The position numbers were made by a program, and so were the translations under genes. From Tuctoria greenei (taxonomy: Eukaryota > Streptophyta > Magnoliopsida > Poales > Poaceae), in the NCBI GenBank assembly GCA_036927565.1, contig JAYESD010000011.1, positions 97,253,178-97,317,177 on the forward strand: a stretch of 64,000 bases of DNA, in the 5' to 3' direction. A model generated the notes under the pieces. The model was given only the letters and a program-made list of their open reading frames with translations. It ran no database searches and was not told the DNA's origin. This document shows positions 43,449 through 53,600 of the stretch, piece by piece. Every line of letters starts with the position of its first letter. Position 1 is the first letter of the stretch.

Positions 43449-44619
43449 TGATATGCCCACGCCGACCATACCATCAAGTATACCGACTACATCAAGCAAG
43501 ATGGGACAATCATCAAGTCAAGCTGCACCAGCTCATGTTTTCGATGGACCAATTACTCGTAGTCGAGCTAAACAGCTACAACAAGAGGTGCACGCGCTAC
43601 TTTGTGAAATTCCATTTATTAATGAGAATTATATACTTCCTAAATCCTATATGTTTCTATTACTCAGGTTCACCAAGGAGGATGACAAGGACACGCCAAG
43701 ACTGAACCAGAGAGGAGAACTACGTCGAACCAGTTCGGCCTGGCAGAACTGTCATGAAGAAACAGTCATATCACTTGATTCATAGAAGCTGTGAAGGTCC
43801 ATGAGTACTTGTTGGAAAGGGGTTGAAGTCAACTTTCTAATGCCACTAAGTGTCGAGTGCTTTAGAGGTCCCAGCTTGGCAGCCGAGTGCTTTTGGTGCA
43901 GACTATTCAGAAGATCAACAGTCAGCCTGATATCCAAGTTTCCATGAGAAACTGTATCACTCTACAATATTTCGTGAATAATTCTATACATTGTGTGAAA
44001 GGTTATCAAATTATCTTTCCAACGCATCTGGTCCCATGTCTTTTGGATGTCCCTAGGTGGAGTTATGATTAAAACACTGAAGACCACTCAGAAGGCCAGA
44101 AGACATGCGGGAAATTGATGACCACTGCATGAATGATCAAGCCAGTTGGCCTTCCACCTTCCCACGTGGCTTTTTCAGTTCACATCTATTTTTAGACTAG
44201 TTGTTGGTATAAATATCCCTCTTTTGTAAGCCAAGGGCAACTCTTTGATGAATTAAGATTATTCCAGTGAAATTTGCAGCCGAGCTGCTTGAGTGTCTTA
44301 CTCAACCCTTGTTCTTCCTTGTTCTTCTTGAACTTGTGGAGAGATCTCTCTGAGATCCACTAATTCGTGCTCTGCGGGTTCCAGTACGGTTGCCCTGTCT
44401 TGTGTGGATTAGCTCCGGTTGTGGTTCTGCGGTCGTTCGGAGATCGAGTCGAAGTCTTCGCGGTTTCGGTGTCTCTCTCCACGTCGCTTGGTTGCATCCA
44501 ACCTTGGTCAGGTATAAAGCTAGTTATCCGCGCTGTTTCTACAGCAAGTTATCTTGTTCTTGAACCTCCTGTCGTGAAGATTGGGCCACCCTTCGCCGAA
44601 CCAAATTCGGTGCATACCA
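43449..44619 (+). repeat. CRM-like 5' LTR
   Basis: TGATATGCCCACGCC to CGGTGCATACCA. TATA box TATAAATATC (44208-44217). Contains the LTR-encoded reading frame 43453-43785 (PITRSRAKQLQQEVHALLCE), which is the tail of Pol. Confidence 0.9.
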
Positions 44620-44621
44620 TG

Positions 44622-44640
44622 TGGTAATCAGAGCTATCGT
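44622..44640 (+). other. Primer-binding site, CRM-like element
   Basis: TGGTAATCAGAGCTATCG two bases after the LTR: the initiator tRNA-Met site TGGTATCAGAGC with one extra A. Confidence 0.8.
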
Positions 44641-45276
44641 TGTCACGGTAGGTTCATTTTTTTTATCACCCACCCACCCTTTTTCAATCTGTTACAGTTT
44701 TCACCATCCACATATTCATCCCTGTGTTTATCTTTTACATATATTTGTTTGTCCTATAGTACAAAGCCTAAAAAAACATACCTATAACCCTTTTGACGGT
44801 ACTGTTATCTTGTGTTTGTGTTCTTCCAGTTGCTCGTCACCACCGTTTACCTATATCTTTTGTAATCAGCACCCCTGTTAGTGTTATAAAAAAAAGAATA
44901 CAGTAAAAAAAAAGAGAGCACAAGTGAAAAGATTCTGAAGAATTTTGTGTTACGGTTGGGTGTTGAAATTTTCAGTGTTCATATCCAAGTTGGTGGTAAT
45001 CTTGATAGCAGCAAAAAAAAATTATCTTTTGAGCACATCTTTTTTTCACTTGATTGGCAGTACCGTAGCCCGCCTTGTTCAGCCACCTATAGCTCCACCA
45101 AAAACATAAACCGGGACTTTCGATTTGTACTCCTTATGGCCTCTTTACCACCTCCGTTGAAGCTGTCACACCAGCACCATCACAGTTCTTGAGATCAGGC
45201 AAGAACTTGGGTAAGTAAGAGGTGAGATCGAGTGTGTCCACATATATATTTTCTTTTTTTTCTTGCTGCTCCTAAC
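44641..45276 (+). other. CRM-like 5' untranslated leader
   Basis: About 640 bp of T- and A-rich DNA with short runs (AAAAAAAAGAGAGCAC at 44909). It ends in TTTTCTTTTTTTTCTTGCTG before the first gag ATG. No gene. Confidence 0.6.
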
Positions 45277-47535
45277 ATGGCAGGCTCAGATTCAAGTGTT
45301 CATGGTGGACACCATGGTGATAGGGAACCCCCTGTCTCACGGGATGAGATGCGTCACATGGCTGATTCACTCATGGAGGCCATGGGCAGGCTCCTCGATG
45401 AGTGTCTTCCCGCGGCTGGAGGACGTCGAGCATGTCGTGATCAAGAGGACCGTCATCGAGAGGAGACCGGCGATGAGAATTCTGGTTTCAGCCATGGATT
45501 CAATTGCTTCAGACATGGCCCTGACGGATCTGGTGGTGGTCGCTATGCTGATTTTAATAATTACCATGGTGGGCGTCGCGCACATAGGCGCAACGCTGAT
45601 GGTCGCCGCGTGCATTTTGAAGACGAAGAGTTTGAAGATCAAGATCATGAAGAAGGATCTCATGACGATGAAAATCCTTTCGGTCAAGGTGGCAGGTTTG
45701 TTCGGCGTCATCATCGTCGGCCTGCTGATTTTGAAGAAAGGAAATACCATTGTGGTCGACGTCCTCATGACAACCCAGATAACATCGCTCATGTCAAATT
45801 GAGTATTCCAAAGTTTACTGGAAAGGAGAATCTTGATGAATTTCTTGAATGGGTTGAGCAGTGTGATCAAATATTCCGAGTACATAATCTTTCAGCTCAG
45901 CATCATGTGAATCTTGCTTTGGTGGAATTCTCTGGATACGCTCTCACTTGGTGGAACCAAGTGCAGGAGAATCAACGTGATTTGGGACGTGGATATATCA
46001 ATACATGGGAGGAGATGAAGCAAGTGATGAGAAGGCGATTCATGCCATCTAGCTATCGGCGTGATCTCAGGAACTGGTTGCAAATGTTAAAGCAAGGGAA
46101 GAGATCAGTTGATGAGTATTTCAAGGAGATGGAGCTGCTGTTGGTGCGGGCGGGAATAAGAGAAGATGCAGAGTCAACAATGGCAAGATTTCTAGGAGGT
46201 CTTAATAAAGAAATTTCTGGTTTTGTGGAGATGTTTCCATATCGTACATTGCAGGATCTTGTTGATCAAGCTATGGGAACAGAGAAAAAGATTCAGCAAG
46301 AGTCACGTGGAAAATCTTATAGAAGTTATTCTATTGCTGCCCCATGGCGCAAACAGCAGTCAAGTACTTCCTATGGTGGTGGACGATCTCAAGGGGCTGC
46401 AGCCAAGTCTTCTCAATCATTTGTTCCATCGAAGATGGCAGCCTCCACCGCGTCATCACCAATAACTCAGCAGCGACCCGCTGCAAGTTCAGCAGCCCAC
46501 AGCAATGCCTCGGGAGCTACATCTTCTTCTCGAAGCAGAGAAATTGTATGCCATAAATGCCACAGCCGTGAGCACATTGCTGCCCAATGCCCAAGCAATA
46601 GGACCATGTTGTTGAATGAGAAAGGTGAATGGGAATCCGAGAGTGATCCGGAGGATGCTGGACATATATGTGATGAAGAAATTGAGGAGAAAGGGAATGA
46701 GATCCAGCCTGAAGAAGATGAACATAATTGCTTTATTTCTCTACGAGTGCTTAGTGTAACAGCAGAAAAGGAAGACAACGGGCAGCGACATGATTTGTTC
46801 CATACCCGTGGAATAATCAAAGATAAGGTGTGTCGCATCATCGTTGATAATGGTAGCTGCAACAATATTGCTAGCCAAGAATTGGTGGACAGATTGGGAC
46901 TGAAACCACGGCGTCATCCTAGTCCATACAAGATGCAGTGGCTTAATGATTGTGGTACGCTATGTGTCAGTCATACCGTGACTGTACCATTCTCTGTTGG
47001 TAAATACAATGATCATGTGGAGTGCGACGTGGTGCCTATGCAAGCCTGCCAGCTTCTACTCGGTCGACCATGGCTATATGATCGTGATGTCCAGATTTTT
47101 AGAAGGACCAACAAGTTGTCTTTTGTGTACAAAGGAGAACGAATTTCCTTGCTTCCTTTGACACCGGAAGAAAATTTGAAGGATGATATGAGGAAGAAAC
47201 AGCGCGAGAGCGAGCACCACTTGCGAGTGAGCCACAAAAATAGTAAGGAAGAGTGTCCACAGCCAAATCAAACCCCACAGTTGCAAGGAACCCAGAAACT
47301 GGGAAAAGAGGGTTTAGTAATGATGGCTAGGAAGGGGGATATCAAAGCATTGAGTGAACCCAATGCCATGTTCTTTGTACTTATGTACAAGGACACTTTT
47401 CTTTCTACTAATGCCTTACCCTCTACCCTGCCGAGTACTCTTTTGAATGTCTTGCAGGAATATGAAGATGTCTTTTCGGATGAAGTACCACCAGGACTGC
47501 CACCTAAGAGAGGGATCGAGCATCAAATTGACTAG
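45277..47535 (+). CDS. gag: CRM-like Gag and aspartic protease (5' part of gag-pol), open to a TAG
   Basis: Start chosen at 45277 (MAGSDSSVHGGHHGD); an upstream in-frame ATG at 45232 would add a hydrophobic stretch unlike Gag. Regions: a His/Arg/Gly-rich N-terminus; capsid (residues about 180-370: IPKFTGKENLDEFLEWVEQC, FSGYALTWWNQVQE, WEEMKQVMRRRFMPSSYRRD, GKRSVDEYFKEMELLLVRAG); zinc knuckle CHKCHSREHIAAQC; acidic linker; protease with IVDNGSCNNIASQELV (DNG at the place of DSG/DTG) and LLGRPW; then the start of the RT leader. The frame ends at a TAG (47533-47535) at a Leu codon in related proteins and continues in the same frame after it. Gag itself is intact. Confidence 0.85.
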   Translation: MAGSDSSVHGGHHGDREPPVSRDEMRHMADSLMEAMGRLLDECLPAAGGRRACRDQEDRHREETGDENSGFSHGFNCFRHGPDGSGGGRYADFNNYHGGRRAHRRNADGRRVHFEDEEFEDQDHEEGSHDDENPFGQGGRFVRRHHRRPADFEERKYHCGRRPHDNPDNIAHVKLSIPKFTGKENLDEFLEWVEQCDQIFRVHNLSAQHHVNLALVEFSGYALTWWNQVQENQRDLGRGYINTWEEMKQVMRRRFMPSSYRRDLRNWLQMLKQGKRSVDEYFKEMELLLVRAGIREDAESTMARFLGGLNKEISGFVEMFPYRTLQDLVDQAMGTEKKIQQESRGKSYRSYSIAAPWRKQQSSTSYGGGRSQGAAAKSSQSFVPSKMAASTASSPITQQRPAASSAAHSNASGATSSSRSREIVCHKCHSREHIAAQCPSNRTMLLNEKGEWESESDPEDAGHICDEEIEEKGNEIQPEEDEHNCFISLRVLSVTAEKEDNGQRHDLFHTRGIIKDKVCRIIVDNGSCNNIASQELVDRLGLKPRRHPSPYKMQWLNDCGTLCVSHTVTVPFSVGKYNDHVECDVVPMQACQLLLGRPWLYDRDVQIFRRTNKLSFVYKGERISLLPLTPEENLKDDMRKKQRESEHHLRVSHKNSKEECPQPNQTPQLQGTQKLGKEGLVMMARKGDIKALSEPNAMFFVLMYKDTFLSTNALPSTLPSTLLNVLQEYEDVFSDEVPPGLPPKRGIEHQID

Positions 47536-48780
47536 GTTCCTGGTGCGTCACTTCCGAACAGGGCTGCATACCGCACCAACCCAGAGGAGACAAAAGAAAT
47601 TCAGTGACAAGTGGAGGAATTGATGAAAAAAGGGTATGTACAGGAATGTCTTTCCCCTTGTGCTGTCCCTGTTCTTTTAGTGCCTAAGAAAGATGGGTCT
47701 TGGAGACTATTTGTGGATTGCCGTGCAATTAACAACATCACAGTAAGATATAGGCATCCCATTCCTCGCTTAGATGATATGCTTGATGAACTTAGTGGTG
47801 CTAATTTTTTCACTAAAATTGATTTAAGAAGTGGCTATCATCAGATTCGTATGAAAGAAGGAGATGAGTGGAAAACGGCCTTTAAAACAAAATTTGGATT
47901 GTATCAATGGTTAGTGATGCCCTTCGGTTTAACCAATGCACCTAGTACATTTATGCGATTAATGAATCATGTGCTTAGAACTTTCATTGGTAAATTTGTT
48001 GTGGTTTATTTTGATGACATCCTAATCTACAGCAAGACTCTTGAAGAACATGTTGCACATATCCAGAGCATACTTGTCCCGCGTAAACAAAAATTGTACG
48101 CTAACCTTGAGAAGTGCACCTTCTGCACCGACAAGGTAGTTTTCCTTGGTTTTGTTGTTTCAAGACAAGGCGTGGAGGTGGATGTTGAGAAAGTCAAGGC
48201 TATACACGAATGGAGGCCCCCACAGAACGTGAGCCAGGTGAGAAGATTCCTTGGACTTGTTGGTTTCTACCGGCGCTTCGTGAAAGATTTCAGCACGATT
48301 GCTGCTCCAATCAATTAGCTGACCAAGAAAGACGTACCTTTCAAATGGGCAGAAGCACAACAAAAGGCTTTTGAAGAATTAAAGAGGAAGCTCACAACAT
48401 CCCCAGTCCTTGCACTTCCTGATTTCAATAAGACATTTGAAATTGAATGTGATGCAAGTGGAGTTGGGATTGGAGGCGTGCTGATGCAAGAAAAGAGACC
48501 AATTGCATTCTTCAGTGAAAAGCTAAGTGGTCCGACTTTGAATTATTCAGTTTATGATAAAGAATTATATGCTCTCGTTCGGAGTTTGGAAACTTGGCAA
48601 CACTACCTTTATTCTAAAGAATTTATAATACATTCAGACCATGAATCATTGAAACATATTAAGGGACAACTAAAACTGAATAAATGACATGCTAAGTGGA
48701 GTGAATTTATTGAGTCCTTTCCTTATATTGTCAAATATAAGAAAGGTCAAGACAATATTGTAGCTGATTCTTTATCTCGA
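47536..48780 (+). pseudogene. pol: CRM-like reverse transcriptase and RNase H (several nonsense codons)
   Basis: Same frame as gag. Stops: TAG 47533-47535, TGA 47605-47607, TAG 48316-48318, TGA 48685-48687. RT motifs: LVPKKDGSWRLFVDCRAINN, FTKIDLRSGYHQIRM, MPFGLTNAPSTFMRLMN and the catalytic YFDD (about 48007-48018). RNase H: FEIECDASGVGIGGVLMQE, YSVYDKELYALVRSLETWQH and IHSDHESLKHIKGQ. It ends in QDNIVADSLSRRH. Catalytic residues are all present; only stop codons spoil it, most of which look like single transitions. Confidence 0.88.
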
Positions 48781-50055
48781 CGTCATGCTTTGCTCACACA
48801 ACTTGATGCTAAAATTCTCGGATTGGAAAGTATAAAGGAATTATATGCCACTGATTCGTACTTTGCTGAACCATATGCCAAGTGCCGTATTGGCAAAGGA
48901 TGGGAAAAGTACGTGTGCATGATGGATTTTTATTTCGCACTAACAAACTTTGTATTCCAGATTGCTCTGTTCAACTTTTACTCATGCAGGAAGCTCATGC
49001 AGGTGGCCTTATGGGCCATTTTGGAGCCAAGAAGACGGAGCAAGTGCTGGCCGACCATTTCTTTTGGCCAAAAATGCGACGAGATGTAGAGAGACATGTT
49101 CTTCGTTGCGAAAACTGCCACAAAGCTAAGTCTCGTCTGAACCCTCATGGTTTATATACTCCCCTTCCTATTCCTAATGCACCTTGGGAGGATATTTCAA
49201 TGGATTTTGTTCTTGGGTTACCACGAACCAAAGGGGGAAGTGATTCAATTTTTGTCGTGGTTGATCGTTTCAGCAAAATGGCACATTTTATTCCTTGCCA
49301 CAAGAGCGACGATGCTTCCCATATTGCTGAATTATTTTTCAGGGAAATCGTGCGACTACATGGAATGCCACATACCATTGTGTCGGATCGTGACACCAAG
49401 TTCTTGAGCTACTTTTGGAAGACATTGTGTGGCAAACTTGGGACAAAACTGTTGCTCTCCACAACATGTCATCCGCAAACGGACGGCCAAACTGAAGTTG
49501 TGAATCGAACACTATCAATGTTGCTCCGAGCTATCCTTAAGAAGAATCTGAAACTATGGGAAGTAAGCTTGCCACACGTTGAGTTTGCATACAATAGGGC
49601 AGTACACTCAACCACCAGATTTTGTCCATTTGAAATTGTATATGGATTCACACCGACTGCTCCCATAGATCTTTTGTCTCTACCCATGCAGGAACGTGTG
49701 AACTTCGATGCAAGCAAGTGAGCTGAATTTGTCAAGAACATTCATGATAGGGCTCGGGCCAATATTGAAAAGATGACCAAGAAGTATGAGAAGCACGCTA
49801 ACAAGGGTCGCAGGAAGGTGTTGTTCGAACCAGGGGACTTGGTTTGGGTGCACCTTCGAAAGGATCGTTTTCCAGAGCTGCACAAGAACAAGTTGCAACC
49901 CCGGGCTGACAGACCATTCAAAGTTCTGCGCAAGATCAACGACAACGCTTATGAAATTGATCTGCCAAGTACTTATGGTGTAAGTACCAGTTTCAATGTG
50001 TCCGACCTCTCTCCATTCTTTGGATTGGTGGAGTCGAGGATGACTCTTTTTCAAG
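48781..50055 (+). pseudogene. CRM-like integrase (one frameshift, one nonsense codon)
   Basis: The frame shifts at about 48905-48915 (in GGGAAAAGTACGTGTGC). HHCC domain: EAHAGGLMGHFGAKKTEQVL to RCENCHKAK. Catalytic core: DISMDFVLGLP, TIVSDRDTKFLSYFW and HPQTDGQTEVVNRTLSMLL (D, D, E). Then STTRFCPFEIVYGFTPTAPI, a TGA at 49719-49721, and the C-terminal domain (VLFEPGDLVWVHLRKDRFPE, RPFKVLRKINDNAYEIDLPS, TSFNVSDLSPFFGL). It continues into a tail coded across the PPT. Confidence 0.88.
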
Positions 50056-50067
50056 GGGGGGGGGGGA
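50052..50067 (+). other. Polypurine tract, CRM-like element
   Basis: CAAGGGGGGGGGGGGA before the LTR. The G-run lies inside the pol reading frame and its length decides the frame of the LTR-coded tail. Confidence 0.85.
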
Positions 50068-51230
50068 TGATATGCCCACGCCGACCACACCATCAAGTAT
50101 ACCGACTACATCAAGCAAGATGGAACAATCATCAAGTCAAGCTGCACCAGCTCATGTTTTCGATGGACCAATTACTCGTAGCCGAGCTAAACAGCTACAA
50201 CAAGAGGTGCACGTGATACTTTGTGAAATTCCATTTATTAATGAGAATTATATACTTCCTAAATCGTACATGTTTCTATTACTCAGGTTCACCAATGAGG
50301 ATGACAAGGACACGCCAAGACTGAACCAGAGAGGAGAACTACGTCGAACCAGTTCGGCCTGGCAGAACTGTCATGAAGAAATAGTCATATCTCTTGATTC
50401 ATAGAAGCTGTGAAGGTCCATGAGTACTTGTTGGAAAGGTGTTGAAGTCAAATTTCTAATGTCACTAAGTGACGAGTGCTTTAGAGGTCCCAGCTTGGCA
50501 GCCGAAGTGCAGACTGTTCAGAAGATCAACAGTCAGCATGATATCCAAGTTTCTGTGAGAAACTATATCACTCTACAATATTTCGTGAAGCATGCTACAC
50601 ATTGTGTGAAAGGTTATCAAAATATCTTTCCAACGCATCTGGTCCCATGTCTTTTGGATGTCCCTAGGTGGAGTCATGATTAAAATACTGAAGACCACTC
50701 AGAAGGCCAGAAGACATGCGGAAAATTGATGACCACTGCATGAATGATCAAGCCAGTTGGCCTTCCACCTTCCCACGTGGCTTTTTCAGTTCACATCTAT
50801 TTTTAGACTAGTTGTTGGTATAAATATCCCTCTTTTGTAAGCCAAGGGCAACTCTTCGATGAATTAAGATTATTCCAGTGAAATTTGCAGCTGAGCTGCT
50901 TGAGTGTCTTACTCAACCCTTGTTCTTCCTTGTTCTTCTTGAACTTGTGGAGAGATCTCTCTGAGATCCACTAATTCGTGCTCTGCAGGTTCCAGTACTG
51001 CTGCCCCGTATTGTGTGGATTAGCTCCGGTTGTGTTTCTGCGGTCGTTTGGAGATCGAGTCGAAGTCTTCGCGGTTTCGGTGTCTCTCTCCCCGTCGCTT
51101 GGTCGCATCCAACCTTGGTCAGGTATAAAGCTAGTTATCCGCGCTGTTTCTACAGCAAGTTATCTTGTTCTTGAACCTCCTGTCGTAAAGATCGGGCCAT
51201 CCTTCGCCGAACCAAATTCGGTGCATATCA
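50068..51230 (+). repeat. CRM-like 3' LTR
   Basis: TGATATGCCCACGCCGACCA to CGGTGCATATCA. Aligns with the 5' LTR along its length. Carries the Pol tail frame 50072-50404 (GPITRSRAKQLQQEVHVILC) and TATA box TATAAATATC near 50820. Followed by CTTTA. Confidence 0.9.
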
Positions 51231-51741
51231 CTTTATGGACCCACCTTACTAAGACATGCTGAAATAGGTAGAATGGCGTACTTAGGGTGCTGGACTAGCC
51301 TAAGTCGATAGCAAACTTCAGACCTTTGTTGGCTTTGGTTTTCAGGCGAGTAGACCATCTAGGAATAACCAAAACCCAATGGAAATTCATCATTAAAACT
51401 TATATATTTCAAATGAAAATGTAGGACCTTATTTCAATCAGATTGCACAACATTACTATTGATAAGAAGGTATAAAATGAAATGAGCTTGCACAAATGAA
51501 ATGCATGTAGAGTCTGTTTGTATAAAATGTTTCTCATTATGGTCCGAATAACAGGGGAATACAAGGACACACTTAAAATACAGGACCAAGTTAAGTGTGC
51601 TATTCATCTTGTAATGACCCGGTAAAGACACACCTAAAGTACAGGACCAAGTTAAGTGTGCTTTTGGCCTAAGAGCCTTCCGACTCTGTTCATAGACTCT
51701 AAGAGATACAACTTATATAGATACAGATTCACCTCTGTGAA
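51231..51741 (-). other. Tat spacer after pol, right of the CRM-like insertion
   Basis: Non-coding. It contains an imperfect direct repeat of about 25 bp (ACAGGACCAAGTTAAGTGTG at 51581-51600 and again at 51642-51661). No further signal. Confidence 0.5.
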
Positions 51742-52835
51742 CTAGGTGTAGAACTTACGAAGGTGCTCAATATTCCAGGGGTTGGGAAGTGATATCCCAT
51801 CCTCTGTTGCCAAGCAAACGCATCCAGGGCGGGAAACTTTGATAAACCAGAAAGGACCCTCCCAGCTAGGGGATAGTTTGTCCATCCCTTCTCGAGTCAG
51901 TATTTTCCATAGCACCAGATCACCTTCTTCTAGCTGTCGATTGCGCACATGACTTTGCTGATAGCAACGGAGTGCCTGGCAGCGTCGCGCATTCCGAACA
52001 GTTGCTTGGCACCTTGCCTCATCTATGAGGTCTAGGTCTTCACGCCGGAGCTCATCCTGCGTGCTTCATCGAAGGTCCGGACCCAAAGAGAACCCTTGGG
52101 TATCTCTGGATGAAGGACTGCTTCAGCTCCATACACCAAGATGATGGGTGTCTCTCCTGTGGCCCGACTCGGTGTAGTCCGACTCACCCACAATGCAGAC
52201 GGAAATTCTTCTATCCAGTTGGCGCCATGTTTCTTCAAGCGCTCATAAGTGCGTGTCTTGAGTCCCTTGAGTATTTTTGCGTTTTCTCTCTCATCTTTGC
52301 CATTGCTTGCCGGATGAGCTACTGATACATAGTTGACTTGAATGTCAAGTTCTTCACAGTACTCTTGGAAAGTTGGACTTGTGAATTGGGTTCCATTATC
52401 AGTGATGATTCTGTTCGGAACTCCAAATCTGCAGACAATGGACTTCAAGAATTTGATGGTTGATTGTCTGTTGATAGTCACAACCGGTGTTGCTTCTGAC
52501 CACTTCGTGAACTTGTCGATGACGACATACAAGAACCGATAACCTCTGATGGCTTTAGGGAAAGGTTCCAAAATGTCCATCCCCCACACAGTGAATGACC
52601 ATGTGGGAGGTATCATCTGTAGTGACTGAGCTGGTGTGTGAATCTGCTTTGCATGAAACTGGCATGTTTCACACTTCTTTACCAGCTCGTCTACATCCTG
52701 GAATGTTGTAGGCCAATAAAATCCATGCCAAAATGCCTTACCGACCAACGTGCAAGAAGAAGTGTGGTTCCCACACTTGCCTCCATGGATCTCCGCAAGA
52801 AGCTCCTGGCCCTCTTCCTGGGAAATGCACAGCAT
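51742..52835 (-). pseudogene. Tat integrase (frame change near C-terminus)
   Basis: The frame 52835-52032 contains the HHCC zinc domain (IHGGKCGNHTSSCTLVGKAF to KKCETCQFHAKQ), the catalytic core WGMDILEPFP, RIITDNGTQFTSP and HPASNGKDERENAKILKG (D, D, E all present), and PSRATGETPIILVYGAEA. The C-terminal domain lies at 51948-51742 (QLEEGDLVLWKILTREGMDK, SPSWEGPFWFIKV) in another frame. It is the best preserved part of this element. Confidence 0.85.
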
Positions 52836-53600
52836 TAGAATGCTATTGCACCATGTCGGTAGAGATCCCCTTCTACTAATGTGTATCTTTTAGCCGATCT
52901 AACAATTCCCTCAGCGGATACACCGTCTTCAGGAAGGATGTTGTCTTTCAAGTAGTATTGTACCACCGAGATCCATGCATCAAGACTAACTTGAGCTTCC
53001 AGATCTTGCGCGCTTGGTTGCTCAGAGCTTCCTTTAGCGCCTACGATCCTTGGTGGATGCCATGGTAACAAGGCCACCGGGACCGTCAGCGTCGAGGTGC
53101 TGGTCTCATTCCCATCACTCAGTTTGGCAGACTGAGTGACAGGTGATGACAATCTCTTGAAAAAAACCCCGTTGGATGCTTGAACTCCGATTGAAGCCTT
53201 CGTCGAGAGGTCATCAGCTTTAGTGTTGTTGAGACGCTAGACATGGAGACAATCAAGGACGTGGAAGTCCTTCTGCAGCTTCTAGACTTCAAGTAAATAT
53301 GCCGCAAGTTGAGGGTTGTTGCAACTGCATTCACCTTTGACTTACGTGATGATGAGTTGCGAGTCACCCTTCACTAGGAGCTATTGGACGCCATACGATA
53401 GTGCCACCTTGAGTCTGAAGATGAGTGCTTCATATTCCGCCATGTTGTTGGTTTCCTTGAAGACGAGGTGTACTATGTACTTGACCTTCTCCCCGGTCAG
53501 AGCGAGGAGAAGTATTCTAGCTCTGGCGCCCTACTTTTGCAAGGAGCAATTGAAGTAGAGACTCTAGTGAGGCTTGGTGAAGACCGGGACCTTAGTTCTG
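52836..53600 (-). pseudogene. Tat second (archaeal-type) RNase H and linker (degenerate)
   Basis: In broken frames on the minus strand: NNMAEYEALIFRLKVALSYG, LLVKGDSQLIIT, NPQLAAYLLEV and FHVLDCLHV...NNTKADDLSTKAS. The pattern MAEYEAL, GDSQL and N-KADxL is that of the additional RNase H fused after the normal one in Tat elements. It is followed by a linker (52835-53152) leading to the integrase. Confidence 0.7.

Larger units (their letters stand above)
43449..51230 (+). mobile_element. CRM-like chromovirus (Ty3/gypsy), nested in the Tat element
   Basis: 7782 bp with 1171- and 1163-bp LTRs, PBS for initiator tRNA-Met, one gag-protease-RT-RNase H-integrase frame and PPT. Features that favour the CRM clade are the Gag and protease sequence style (HTRGIIKDKVCRIIVDNGSC, YKMQWLNDCGTLCVSH, LLGRPWLYDRDV) and the coding tail (ITRSRAKQLQQEV) that extends over the PPT into the LTR. 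No canonical chromodomain is seen. The LTRs are very similar (scattered differences), so the insertion is young. Pol has six in-frame stops and two frame changes. Placement in CRM rather than a sister chromovirus clade is moderate. Confidence 0.85.

Noticed and set aside
45263..45885. 179-codon plus-strand and 172-codon minus-strand frames over CRM-like gag
   Set aside because: Out-of-frame shadows; the gag frame holds the capsid and zinc-knuckle motifs.
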